In this document: positions 22,454 to 36,200 of the stretch, piece by piece
How the letters are laid out: every line of letters begins with the position of its first letter
Position numbering within the stretch: position 1 is the first letter of the stretch
Origin: Terebella lapidaria
Taxonomy: Eukaryota; Annelida; Polychaeta; Terebellida; Terebellidae
Length of the DNA stretch: 64,000 nt
Assembly (NCBI GenBank): GCA_949152475.1
Contig: OX424561.1
Span: 1,240,001-1,304,000 of the forward strand
Direction of reading: 5' to 3'
Translations under genes and position numbers: made by a program
The notes under the pieces: generated by a model
Told to the model about the DNA's origin: nothing
What the model saw: only the letters and a program-made list of their open reading frames with translations
Databases searched by the model: none

Positions 22454-25400
22454 TCACTTGAACCAGTGCGGGAGAGGCAGCGAGTACTTGACACGTGAGC
22501 CTTTGACACGACTCGCCATGTGCCAGTCCAGCATCTCCTCGTCCGCGTGCTCCACCCAGAAGTCAGCCTGGATCCGGTCAAACTCGGGGTCGTACCAAAC
22601 CTGGCGGCTGTGCTCCACCCACTCCACCTGGCAGCAAACCCGGGGCAAAAAGGTTACTGAATGTCAGGAACTGAACGACTGAATGTTGGGAGTTGACACC
22701 GCCAAACGAGAGTAGTCACTGTTAATCTACACATAAAATTTGTCCTTCTGCCGTCAGAATATGACTTAGGTATTGAATAGGATTGTCACTTCTTGGAATT
22801 TATCATACAAATAGTGAGCTCTAGGATGCTTGGTGAAAAATGTTAGATTTTAAAATTGTTAAAATTGCTGTACAAGACAATAGTAACACCAGGAAGCGTT
22901 ATGAGTTGATACCTCAAGCGTGCACTCGATGTTCTGTGCGGCCTTGATAGCCTTGCTTAGCTGTTTTTTGGCTGCCCCGTTCTGTCCGTTGATGGCGTGG
23001 AGGTAAGCATGCAAGTGGTGGTAACGTGGCTCAAATACCGGCATACAGCCACAGATCGACTTGAGGCTTTTCAGGTCCTGAAGCAGAAAGGGTCTTGATG
23101 GAAACTTTGCCAACTGTGTCGTTGTAGTTGACGATATGTAGAAGAGCTTCGTGGGAGTAACGAGCTGTTGTATGTTGAGTCTAAAGCTGGAGAAGACGTA
23201 ACACTGACCTGTTTGACTTTGTTCTCTTGCTCGATGATGACAGACATCTGCTTTTTCTTGGCGAGCGAGCATGACAGCTGGATCAGTCGCAACTCGAGAA
23301 CTTTGATGTAACTGCGAACCATCATGAAGCTGTCGAAGGCAGACGGTGCCAGGGACTCTGCCAGCTTAAGCATCTCGGCCATCTTGTCCAGCTCCAACTT
23401 CCGCATGTACCTGGACAAGACATCCCACGTTCACACAGGTATTCAACACACATGAAATACCAAGTGATGCGATGATTAACTCATGTGCTGCCAGGTTTCT
23501 TCTCACAAAACATAGACATTTAGTTTAGTATGATCAGACTGACAGCCGAGCAGACAGACCAGAGAGCGAGGTTCGTGATGAAGTAGTACTGAGCCACAGG
23601 GGTGATGTTTGTCATCGGCGTCCAGTGTTCACTCTCCTGGAAGGCTGTGCACTTGTGGTACTTCTCAAGCTGGAAACCTGCAAGAACACAGCTGTCATTT
23701 TGTGATATCTGTCATTGACTTGTCCAGAAGTTCAGGATTTACTGATTTGGATTAGAATTACTAAAGATTTTGCTGCATACTAAATCCAGAGTTATCGACA
23801 AATGTGATATTCTTTTTCAAGAGGCCCACAGAAGACTGTGTACTGTAAAAGAGAAATTTTTTACAGAGGGTGTTTGTGCCTGGATCGTACCGGTCTCGAG
23901 GATGATGTCCATGCAGCAGCCGTAGTACCAGGTTTCTCCGGTGTAATCATCAGCCTCCTCCTGTGTGTACTTGAGCTCCTTCAGCATGTCCACGGCATCG
24001 ATGATCCTACGGAAAACCACGAAGAACACAAACTACTGACTGCATTCTTGAAGTTTTATTAATTGTTGGGATGCATTTTGAAGATCTGAGAATTCGTCCT
24101 GGGTAGCTTTAGTTGTTGCAGGCCTTGGAGAGACCACTGACCTGCTGGACATGATGAGAGCTTGGGAGAACACTGGTAGCATCTGGATCCTCATGTCATT
24201 GTCGTGGATCTTTCTCGTCAGACTGTGGGCCACGTAAGCTGTAACAAATAGAACAGCTCTGAGCCATTGCAATGACTAGATACCTCTGATGAATCATGAC
24301 TGGTGGGCTGTGTGAGACGGGAGTTAACTTACCAATGGGCTGTGTGAGACGGGAGTTAACTTACCAGACTCGATGGCTTGTTTGATTTTGCCCCAGGCAA
24401 GACGCATGTTGAGACTCGTGACATAGAAATGAGTGATTGTCACTAGATCATCCGCCGTCACAACTGCCATAGCTGCCATACACCTGCAACAACCAAACAA
24501 ATGACAGACGGTTGTCATCATGTGTAAGATTATGGTCCGTTATAAAAGTTTGCATTAATCTATTTGAAATTCATTACTGAAAGGACCCAATGTCACTTCA
24601 TCAACAAGGAGCCCAAACACTGTACCTAAATGTTAGTAATGGAGTACATGTACATTGATTTAAGATCTACTCTCTTCACCTGGTCTGTGCCTTCTCCTCA
24701 TAGATTTCCCCGAGTCTTTGCCACCTGAGGGCGTGACAACACTCCATCATGCAGGTGTAGGCCATTATCACCTGGCAAGCGAGACTTGGTCATGATTAAA
24801 TGGGTATCATACATCTCACAGGTGTAACAGATCTCATACTCAACTCTTGCAACCAACTAGCAACACCTGCTAAAATCCTGAAATGGAAACACCACTGAAG
24901 AACAAACTGAAAACAGAACAGAACGGTCGTGTGGAGCCCTGAGGGCATGAGCTCCGTGTGTCGAGGTCGCGGCTACCTCATGGAGGTCGTTGTCCGCGGA
25001 CTCTGCCTTGTTGAGCTGCTGTAGGATGGTGTTGAGGGCGTTGAGGTGGTCGCCATTGGTCAGGTGCCAGTGGAGGAGGTGGGACAGACAGCGGGCTTGC
25101 TCAGTCAGTCGGTGAGCGAACAACAGGCTACAGGGCGTCAACCACAAGTGGTCATGTATGTACAATATATCCTGCTATAGAATCAAATCTGGCTAGAAAT
25201 ACATTGCACAGGTCATAGCTAGTCATTCAACATCTAAATCAATCAAAATTTAATTCAAGGCAAATAATATCATAAATATTAATAAATCATTTATATAAAC
25301 CAGCATGTTTGCTTGATTTGCTTCTGTACATGTCACTGTATAATTCATCTAACTTATTAACTTACTTTGCTTTACCGATATACATTTCGGGGAAGCGGAA

Positions 25401-28400
25401 GTGTTTCCATTGTTGGAAAGCATTCTTTGCTAGTGTCAGGTAACACTGGAACTTGGTGCTGGGCTGGAAGCAGTCCAAGATCGACAGCGCCTTCACAAAG
25501 TGCGGCACAGACTCGTCAGTACGGCCCATGTGAAACAGGGACTGCAATAGCACAATGTAGGTTTAGAAGGAGTACAAGCTAATTAATGTCCAATGATCAG
25601 TGAAATCTGGCTCAGTAAAATCATGATGGACTGAAGGAATTATTTTCACTTCATGATGTGGAGAGTTCTTTAAATAATGGATAACAACTAGACACTCTCC
25701 GGTCACAGATGTCCGTGTCAGTGTTTCCCCTGATGTCTTATCATCAATGTTGCCCAAAAGATGTAAATCAGACAAAATATCATTTTTGCCGAGCCAGTGT
25801 TATCCATTAATGTCACAAATGAGAGTTCCAGGCCTTTATAGGTTTCGTTGTTTCGTTTTTAGGTTACCGGACCTATGGTCCGATAACCTATTGCCGTCAC
25901 GTTGCGGCCGTCACGTTGCGTCCGTCGTCCGTCCACAGCTGTATCTTTAAAGTTTACAGGCGGATTTTTCTGAAATTTTGCACAAAAACGCCTAAAAATA
26001 TTTCAAGAGGGGGTTTTTTTTTAGTTTTTTGATTTTCACATTTTTCTCAAAATGGCGGCCATTTTTGACGAAAAATGGCCAATTTTGGACTTTGGCGGCC
26101 ATTTTCTCAAAAACTGTCTGATCAGTTTTGAGATTTTTGTTTCGAAAGATTCCCCTTATGTACCTTTATGATGTGTATAAGTTTTGTTGCCCTTGAATCG
26201 CCGGTCTCCGTGTGGCGGCCATTTTGAATTTTTGACGGGTCGGCGAAAAAAAATTTTTTTGCCCCAAATCGCGTTACTATCCATTTCGGGCCATTTCTAG
26301 GCAAAAAAAAATTTTTCACCCTTTGAAAAAAATTTTGGACTTAGAAAATTTTCGGCACCTTTTTCCTTCATAATGGGAGCTGCCCGGACTGTACTCATAG
26401 AACGCTTAAAGATAGAGCTTAGATATTGGCACTTTCAAATGGGAAGTCATATATGAAGACTTGTGTGGTGACCTTGAATTTGACCTTGGATGACCTTGAA
26501 AGGTCAAAATAGCCATTTTTGGGTCGAAAAATGCCCAAATTTGCAGCTTTTCTGTCTTTTCTCGAAAACTGTCTGATCAGTTTTGAGATTTTCGTTTCAG
26601 AAGATTCCCCTTATGTACCTTTATGATGTGTATAAGTTTTGTTGCCCTTGAATCGCCGGTCTCCGTGTGGCGGCCATTTTGAATTTTTGATGGGTCGGCG
26701 AAAAAATTTTTTTTTGCCCCAAATCGCGTTACTATCCACTTCGGGCCATTTCTAGGCAAAAAAAAATTTTTCACCCTTTGAAAAAAATTTTGGACTTGGA
26801 AAATTTTCGGCACTTTTTTCCGTCATAATGGGAGCTGCCCGGACTGTACTCATAGAACGCTTAAAGATAGAGCTTAGATATTGGCACTTTCAAATGGGAA
26901 GTCATATATGGCGACTTGTGTGGTGACCTTGAATTTGACCTTGGATGACCTTGAAAGGTCAAAACAGCCATTTTTGGGTCGAAAAATGCCCAAATTTGCA
27001 CCTTGTTTGTCTTTAATCGAAAACTGTCTGATCACTTTTGAGATTTTTATTTCAAAACATAGTAATTGGGGTTTTTGACATGATGTGTATAAATATGTAT
27101 ATAGTGTATAAAGTGCCTTGAATTGCTCAAAAGGCTAGAAATTTAGGCTGAATAGGCCCCAAATTTAATTTTTGGTCGTTTTCCTTCAAATTTATCTGAT
27201 CAGTTTTGAGATTTTTGTTATAAAACACGCTAATTGGGGTCCCTGACATTGTGTATAAAGATGGAGTGCTTTGAATTGCTTAAAAGGCCCCTTGAGTGTA
27301 TAAATTGGCCTCTACAGCCAAAAAATGTTTGTAGGTATAGCTGGAATTGGAAGTCATATACATGTATACCACATATATATGTGGCTTTTTTGGGTGACGT
27401 TGAACTTGACGTCAGATGACATTGAGTGCTATATCTCAGTGTCACGTCCAACAAGAAATGTGTAAATTTCATTTATAGACAAAAGACTAGGCGATAGACC
27501 TTGTATTTGTATTTTGAACATACATTAATACAAGGTTATATGCTGCACACTTAATGATGACATTGAAGTTCACGAAGATGATTGGTTTATCTTAACGTCA
27601 TATCTCACCTGTCCTGTTTCAACTAAAGTTGTCCGGTAACCTATCTTAGCCCTTGGGCTAATTTTATTTATAGGTTTCGTGTCTCAACATGTCTGTAAGA
27701 AATAGCAGTGATTCCTGCGAAATTGCCATCCCTATAGCACTCACAAGCCTTGTGTGTTGAATGGGCTGATTTTATCACAAAATGTGTCTCCGGTCGGCCA
27801 TTTTGGTTGCTAACCAAACTCGATACGTGTCGTGTCCATACTATATCATGTGTTCATACACAAAATTTTCAAAATCGGATCAGGAATGTGACCTGTAGAC
27901 ATGGTAGAGTGCTCACAAGAAAGTGTCTGCGAATCCAGCGATCTCAAATTAATAGTATCCACCAACCTTTATTGGGGGGGATACAATGAACCAACTCAAG
28001 AATATTGAATGATCTATATCAAATAGTTAATTACTGAGACATGAAATGAGATTTGCGCTGACCTGGCCGATGAGACTTTCCATACGGGACTGCTCCCACT
28101 TGTTGAAGGTATAGTTATCTGATAAAGCCACGTCATCAAATGGGTTTTCCCCTCGTTGGACCTTCTCTAGTATCAGGCTCACCTCATTCAGATACGACAG
28201 AGCCTGTTACAGAACAAACTGCATCAAGGTTCCTCTTACATCGTATTGCTATCAAGGTTCATACATTATATCTCTATAATCTATATACACTCTGCTAAGC
28301 CTGGCATTCCAGAGAGAACATCCTTGCATTCAAATTCACAGAGAAACTTGACATCATTCTGAATCAGTGACCTGCATGTTGTCGTGCATGGAGATTGCTG

Positions 28401-30287
28401 CCGCTCCAGACTCCATGAGAAGGTGGACAGTTTTGCCGACATTCCCCGCGGCTTTCCAGTGCCGCACGAGCTGAGGGTAGACCGACATGAGGATCTTGAG
28501 ACACTCGCACTCCCTCAGGTCCACGATGGACAGCTGCTGGCCCTTTTCCTTCATACTGGTGGCCTTCTCCTCCTCACTCAGTCCCTTCATTACCCTGTAG
28601 AACATCGGTAAAGTGAACCGATTCGGCTTCAGTCATTGGTGATTCAGTTCTCAAGAGATTTAGGGTATGTATGAGAATGATGAATAGGATTTAATCAGGT
28701 GCTGAATAAGATGAGCGGACAATTGGGATGTAAGCATCGGAGAGCACCCAACTTAGATCATAGTTTTGTTTGCTTACTTCTCCGCCTCATTGCGACTGAT
28801 GGCCTGAGACTGGCGCCGTTTCTGGAAGACAACCGTCTCCTCGTTACTGGCCAGGTGAGCTGAAGAGGGGTTGAACAGACTGCGGCCTCGTGTCAGACGT
28901 CGATTTATTGCTGATGCAATGCTGCTAGATCTGCTTGTGGCACGGCGACCTGCAGATTGAAAAACTTGCCAGACTCAAACAAAACTTTACAGCAAAGTTT
29001 CTTCCATGTCGTGTTGTTGTCAACACCTTTTGACTTTAGCGGCCATTTGTTCAAAATCATTTCAATAACTCATAATTTTTTTCAGTGTAACAAACATGAC
29101 ATCTAAGGCCATGTGGAAGATGTTCAGGATGGAAGGCCTTTAACCACTCGAGAGACTTGAAATTCAAGTTCAATATATCATGGATAGCACTTTTCTCCAA
29201 ATATATCTGATAACTTTTACATGATGTGGACCCCCGCATGTGGAAGGACTGCAGGTAGACTTTAGGTTTGTACCAGATCTTTGGGAAGTTGACCTCGAGT
29301 GACAACCTCAAGGTTTATCACTCAAGGTCACTGAGGAAGGAATGCCTCTATACAGACCCTTACGCTTGGGGTCGGCAGCATGGGCAATGGTCTCCATAAT
29401 GGCAATGTTTTCATTGAAGTAGTCTTCCTCGAGAGCCTCGGAGGCGGTGGAGCTACGACGGCTTGACAAGTTACTGCTGCTTGGGGCCAAGGGGGCCACT
29501 TCGCGGGGGTTCTTCCTCGCTGTCAAAATTGGTGTTGTCTCCTCAGTCTCAGTGCCTACAACCAGCAGTGTAACAGTGAGCAACCAAGCATGTAACAGAG
29601 ATAGACTGAATCCACTAGAACCTCTTTTTCAAAACTATTGTCTGATTTACTAGTAATGAAAGATTCCCATTTATAGTGCTCAATAACACGGCATCACTGA
29701 AATGTCAGAAAAAACGAATACATGAACATGCTTTTGGCAACATGGGGCATGGTCTCGCTCAAACAAGGACACTAGATTGTGGTTCTTACACTGGTCCTGG
29801 TTCTGTACAAGATGCTGCAGGAAGTCACCTCCTCCACATGAGGAGCATTTGTGGGCCTGGGACTCGAGGAAGCGGGCGGCCTTGATGTGCAGCTTCCTGC
29901 GTGTGTTCTCCAGGAACATGCCATATGTCGTCTCCTGTATGCTGGCAGAGAAGAAGCAGAGGAACTGACACTCCTGCATGGGTTTCTCTGCCTGTGAGCC
30001 ATCCTTCATCGGACAGTGACAGGTGGCTTTTTTGATGAGCAGGTGTTCCTTCGTGGCACCGTTCTTGCCACACGGCATCGACGTCTTGCGGCCCTGTGGA
30101 TAGGCGCAGATAAAGATACCGCAGTCAGCCAGGCGCTGGAGACTCTTGCTAATGCGGTCAGTTGGCGTGTTCCGAGGGAGAACAACCTCCAAGAGCTGAC
30201 GTGAGAATGACATCCCAACAACCGCTGCGGACTTGATGATCATCTGGTCCAGCTCCTCCATACGATCAATCCGGGCCTGGATCATAC
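22454..30287 (-). CDS. ADCY10: ADCY10 exons 19-33: C-terminal helical-repeat region
   Basis: Exons: 30287-29790, 29555-29358, 28949-28778, 28594-28372, 28203-28061, 25541-25376, 25127-24977, 24771-24680, 24483-24365, 24238-24142, 24006-23891, 23677-23544, 23410-23209, 23077-22913, 22627-22454. The 498-base exon holds QARIDRMEELDQMIIKSAAV and a Cys-rich AHKCSSCGGGDF, which aligns with human AHRCDHCRGRDF. Later exons are TPR-like (SLFHMGRTDESVPHFVKALS and PRYHHLHAYLHAINGQN). A Ser/Arg-rich insert (28949-28778) appears specific to this lineage. The terminal exon encodes an acidic-aromatic tail ending HWFK. Confidence 0.88.
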
Positions 30288-33200
30288 CTGGACAGCAGGG
30301 CAGACAAACATTGTTCAATGGCAGTCTTGAAAACCCTGGCCTAGGCCTTCAATCAGCCTATCCCAATCGTTCTTTACCTTTGATCGAGTCTGGTAGCCCG
30401 ATGTCCAGGGTTTTCTCCATGGCCAGCACACACACAAGAGCTGCTTCCTCAGGAATTGGAGAAGGCTGCATGTAGTCGTCTGTGTCCTGTCAAATACACA
30501 TGGCTGTATTGCTGTATTACATGTGCCTATGTCCAACTGTTTCATCACTTTATCAAATCTGTTTTGAGTTTTCATATTGAGACAGGATGGTGAGACATAT
30601 TTGGATAACTGACAGTGAGCCAGTCGTTGATATTCTCTTGCAGTCCATGGATGTGGCCACTGTGTTTATATAGGTATCTGTCAGGCGGAGAGACCATATC
30701 TTCTTCCCAAACATCGTCTGAGGCGGCACTCTCCACACGGATCACCCCCTCAAACATCATCTCCCGCAGCAGCTGCTCGCACCAGGACGGCACACCATGA
30801 CTCTTGTCCCGCAGGATCCTGCAACAACACAGTGTTACTTCTGAGACCTGGGATCCATCAGGATCGTTGGGGCATGTGACAGAAAGATATCATGATATAT
30901 GAGTGCTCATTTGATACTTGGTTTTCAAAGACACCTTCAGAAGTCATGACTATTTTGTCCTCATTCCTATTAGTGAGCCATCTACAGTATTTCAATGTTT
31001 GAACTATATGAGATTTTGGTGATTTACATATCAAGTTTTCTGGGGATCTTGTGGACGCCGAGAAGTTGACATGCGAGAGCTGCCAGGTGTTGTATGGGCA
31101 GCCCATGGAGCTGGATATGCATGGTGCTACTGGACGCGAGGATACTCTCCGCGGTTTCACTAAGCACAAACGGCGTCCGCAGTGTCATGACGACCAACGA
31201 CTGATTGTCCTTGCCTAGAACACGAATGAACTCCCACGACTCTGTGTCCATGAAGTGTGCGTCATCCACCATGAAGATAATCAGCCCAAACTTATGGTTG
31301 ATCTGTCAGTGGAATAAGGTGGAAAGCATCATCAAATGTGCAAGGTATTGAAGTTAGTATACATTTATTTTTTCCTTCACAGATTAGAAGATATTTCTCA
31401 GAACTCTGATACATCACCTCCTGGATGATTCTGAAGATAACCTCGTGAAGCAGGGCTTCTCTCTGTTTGGTGCTGACCGCTGCCACCTTCTCTTTCACTT
31501 TGAACTGGTGGCAGGAGAACACATTATACAGGTATATATTATGTCAAGTTGGTGCGATTTCTTGTAATACCTGAGATACAATCTCTAGTGATATCTACAG
31601 TTGTGAGTAGCAATGCCATGTCAAAGTCTGCAGGAGCAGACAACATGTGGCCCTAACTTACCTGGACCTGAAGCACATCGTTCAGTAGACCCACGTGGTC
31701 GATGATGAACGGGTCTGAGAACATTTGCAGCAGAGAGTTCTCACGTTCCTGGTGCGACTGGTCATAGGAGAAATCCAACAGTTCCCACAGAAGACTCTTC
31801 ATGGCGTAGAATGGACTCTTGGCGTCATGCATCGTTAATGCACAGGATATCACTCTAAAGAAGAGTGATACTTCCTCATATTGATGGCAGAACAATGAAC
31901 AATTTTCACAATTTCTACCATACTGAATACTGAAAGTTAAGCCTACTTGATGTCGGACGCAAGAGCCATGAGGAGCACGCTGTCGAGCATCTTGGTTTTG
32001 CCGATGCCGGGTTCTCCCTCAAAGACGATGACCTGACACTGGGACTCCTCACCCTGGAAGCGAATGACATTCTGGACCTCGTCCACAAAGATACGAAGCT
32101 CCACATTCCGGCCAATCAGAGGGTAGACGGCTTCCTGTTGTACAACATCGTTCGTCGCAGGTGAGGTACTGTTGGCGGCGGTGCTGGGAAAGAGATGTAC
32201 AAGAGAGGCATTTCATGGTTTTGCCACAAGGTGGATGGCAGAGAAATTAACTAGCTTCACTAACTATTGGTGAACAACAATACTGAGTAATTCTATGTCT
32301 GATATATTTCCCTCCGATCAATATATTCAACAGTATATTTCAACAATCTGGTGTTTATGTACGACAACAAATTATTTTTTTGTTACATCTAGACACACAA
32401 CAGCTGTATACAGGACAGCAGTGTTGAGTGAGACTGACTCTGTTGTGAGTTGGTACTCTCTGATGGTGCCCACGTTAGACAATCCTTTCATGTCCTTGAG
32501 CTCTAAGGAATAAAAGCTCGCCTTGTTCAGCTTTGAGTGGTGAAAGGTCTCGTTGTCGCAGGTCACTTTACCTGGGTAGTACATCATCAATCTGGCTGCC
32601 ATGTTCACCTTCCTACCAATCACTGCAGCAACACAGAAATATCAACAGCTCACAACGGGGGTCCAACAGACATGGGCTTGTCTTATTGGTAATAGTGCAT
32701 TAGTGAGATAGTATGTTTGATTACTCTCCAGCCATTCTGCAAAGTTACCACCTTCAATTTGATATGCAGTTATGCACGTACATGTAATGTACCATATTGG
32801 TCCCAATAGTGGCACGTGCCCTAATAGTAGAGCCCCCCCCCCCCCCTGGTCTTTTCTGAAATTTTTTTTTGTAACTTTGTAATTCACTTCATATTTTTCT
32901 AATATGATCATGGAGTGTTCCAATCCACATATTTATGTTATTCCAGTCATAATAAAGGAGATTGGAGGCTATAGGTATATTATTCTGTGATATTCTTAAA
33001 TTTGACCTCAAGTTTGACCTCATTTGTGTGTGCGCTGCTGCAGGAGGTCTTGCTTTGGCTCGCCGTGCTACTATTAGGACCGATACGGTACATATAAATA
33101 TATATATATGTCACCATCAGTGAAATATTTTACGAGTTCACAAGTACTCTTCAATTTCAAAGATAATCATCAGAACGATTGAAAATGTTGCCCAAGAAGC

Positions 33201-36200
33201 CAACTCACCGGTATATTCATGCCTGTGATCATGTCCAACTACGCCACAGAAAGAGGAACCAGTCGTTACTCCGATCGAGACATATCTACTCGCAGTGAGA
33301 AAAGTACCATGTGACAGTACAAGTAATACAATTGTTGTATTCTATGACACCTGAATCTGAACTTACTCAATGTCTTTGAGTTTGCTGAGCTCTGTTTGGA
33401 TGCGATATGAACACTGTAGAGCATGTGCACAGTCACTCTCATGTTTGAATCCAGGCAGACCAAAGATCACAAGGAATGTGGATCCCTTCGCAAATTAGTG
33501 AGTGAACATAAAGTTACATTGTATTATGATGCCAGTTACCTACAAATATATGGTGTTGGACCAATAATATTGTCTTGTGTGAAATAACAACTTACCTTGT
33601 CAAACATGAAGATTTTATTCATACATCCTGAAACAATTGAATTTTATGTACAAATGCCGTAGAATCAACGGGAAAGTTCTCAAAGCATTCACAGACAAAG
33701 AACTATAGTCCAGACTACCTTGACTACGCTTGACATTATCGTAGATGTTGTCGAAGGCTTGCTGCAACATGAGGGCTTGTTCCATGCTGGTACTCTCGCG
33801 GATGGACAGGTTGATGAATGAGATAGTAACTTGTCGCATCTCCGAGAGGTACTCCAGAGGCTGCTGCTCCTCAATCTGAACAGTAACCATGTCCACAAAC
33901 AGGAAGTTTTAACTTGTTTAAAACCAGTATTTATTACATACCTACCTCTATAATAAACACTTTGGGTAATCTTACCTTGACATTCAAAGAAGAGGAGAGG
34001 ATCAAATGTCACAAAAGAATTTTGAAAAAATTCAAGTGACATTTATCCTTAATTTCTTTGAAAAAATTGAACCAAAATCCCCTCAGATTGCATGCGGTGA
34101 TGTTTTACATCCGGGGTCACATGACCCTAGACCGCCATTATTTTTGCCCTGTTAAGGCGGGGAGGCGGGAGGGCACTCCTCGTGTTTATTATAGAGGTAG
34201 GTATGTAATAAATACTGGTTTTAAACAAGTTAAAACTTCCTATTTATGTCCATACTACTACCTCTATAATAAACACTTTGGGTTATATCAGAATAACCAC
34301 CGGCGGAGGGCTTAACCCTCCACACACACGTGCTCATCATAGGGGATTTTGGTCAAATTCACCAAATTTAGCAATGAAATGAGAATATTTGAATATTAAT
34401 AATGGTGATTTAATAGTTTTATAGGCAGCATATGTGAGAATCCAAATAAATGCTGCACAATATTCGTATTTACATGAATTTACGTGTAAATTACATGAAA
34501 AGACGTTAAAATGAAAGCAATAATCACCTTGGATGCACTTGAAGGCGAACAGGGGTCTCTGGAGGTGATCTTTCCTCCAGCAGACGAACCAAATTTTTCT
34601 CGCAAAGAAGAGGGGCAAATCCGTCCCTGTTCCGCCGAAAGGTGGTGCATCTATACAGTTGTGATGTATGTACAATATTTACAGCCGGACTTCATGCTCC
34701 GCGGCTACCAGGCGTCCGAGATGGTAGCCGGAGTCGGACTGCCAAGCTAAGTCCCTGAGATAGAACGAAGTAAATGTATTCTGGGAACTCCAGGTACATG
34801 CAGACATCACATTATTCAGAGAAACTTTATTTGCGAACGCAAGTGACGCCGCGAGAGCTCTCACATCGTGCGCTTTGACTCTGAAACCTGACGACTTTTT
34901 TGCCTGCGACTTCTCATAGCAGAAAAGAACGCACTTTTTGATCCAAGACGAAATCGTCGCGGGACGGATATCGTTCTGAAAGTTTTTGAGGTACGAGATG
35001 AATAACAAGCGTTTACCCAAATGAAGCTCCCTCGTACGCCGAACGTAAATGCGGAGAGCTCTCACGGGACACAGCTTAGCGTCTTCCTCCAAACCTGGCC
35101 CCAAGGAAGGGGAGAGGGCGGGAATTGAGAAACTCAAAAGCGGTGTGCCTGCTAATTGAGTTTTGGCAAGAAAGGAAGGGATAACGCCTAACTGAACTGC
35201 GGAACCATCCGCCTTCCATTTGACTTTGGAAAACGAGAGCGCGTGAAGCTCACTGCGTCGCTTCCCGGAAGCCAGCGCCAGAAGGAAGACCGTTTTTAGC
35301 GTGAGAAACTTAAGCGAAGTACTCTCGAGAGGCTCAAACGGTTCGGATCTTAACAAATTTAAGACGAGCGATAGATCCCACTCGGGCACGGGATTTCTAG
35401 CCTTAGGTCTTTCAATCTCGAAACTGTTAAGAAGGGCGGTGAGACTTTCGTCATGACCGAAATCGATACCTAACTTCGGCTTCAGGGTTTTGGCAATCGC
35501 TGTCCGATAACCCGCTAACGTCGAAGGGGCAAGCCCTTGATTAAATTTCTGCAAGAGAAACTCAGAAATCAAGGGAGCAGTGGTTTTGAATGGACTAATC
35601 TTCCTGCCACGACACCAAGCACAGAACGCGGTCCATTTTGACTGGTAGACTGCCAGAGAAGATTTTCTATTTGATCGGGCGATCCTAGCGGACACCTCCT
35701 TTGAAAATCCCTTCTTTCTGTAACAACGCTCGACAATATCCAGGCATGAAGGTTCAGGCTTGACGGTACCTGATGAAACATGCTGGATCGAGGTTGTTTG
35801 AGAAGATCCCAACGATCCGGGAGCTGACGTGGATGATCGACTATCAACTCCAGAAGGTCCGGGAACCACGACCTCTGCGGTAGACACGGGGCTATCAACA
35901 TCAGTCTGCACTGGTGAGAACGAAATTTCGATAGCACCTTCTCCAACAGGACGGCTGGCGGATACGCATACGCAAACATCCCGTCCCAATTCGTGGACAT
36001 GGCATCCACCGCTAACGCAGTCGGATCCGGAATTGGCGAAACAAACGATGGGAGTTTGTGATTCCATCGGGTCGCAAACAGATCCACCATCGGCGAGCCC
36101 CACAGATCGCACAGGGAGCGAAACACTTCCGGGGAAAGACTCCATTCCATTGCCTGGATTTGGCCTCTCCTGGAGAGACGATCGGCCCACACATTCATGT

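Noticed and set aside
26122-26813. Two near-identical minus-strand peptides
   Set aside because: They result from the duplicated block inside Helentron-like copy 2 and have no family.
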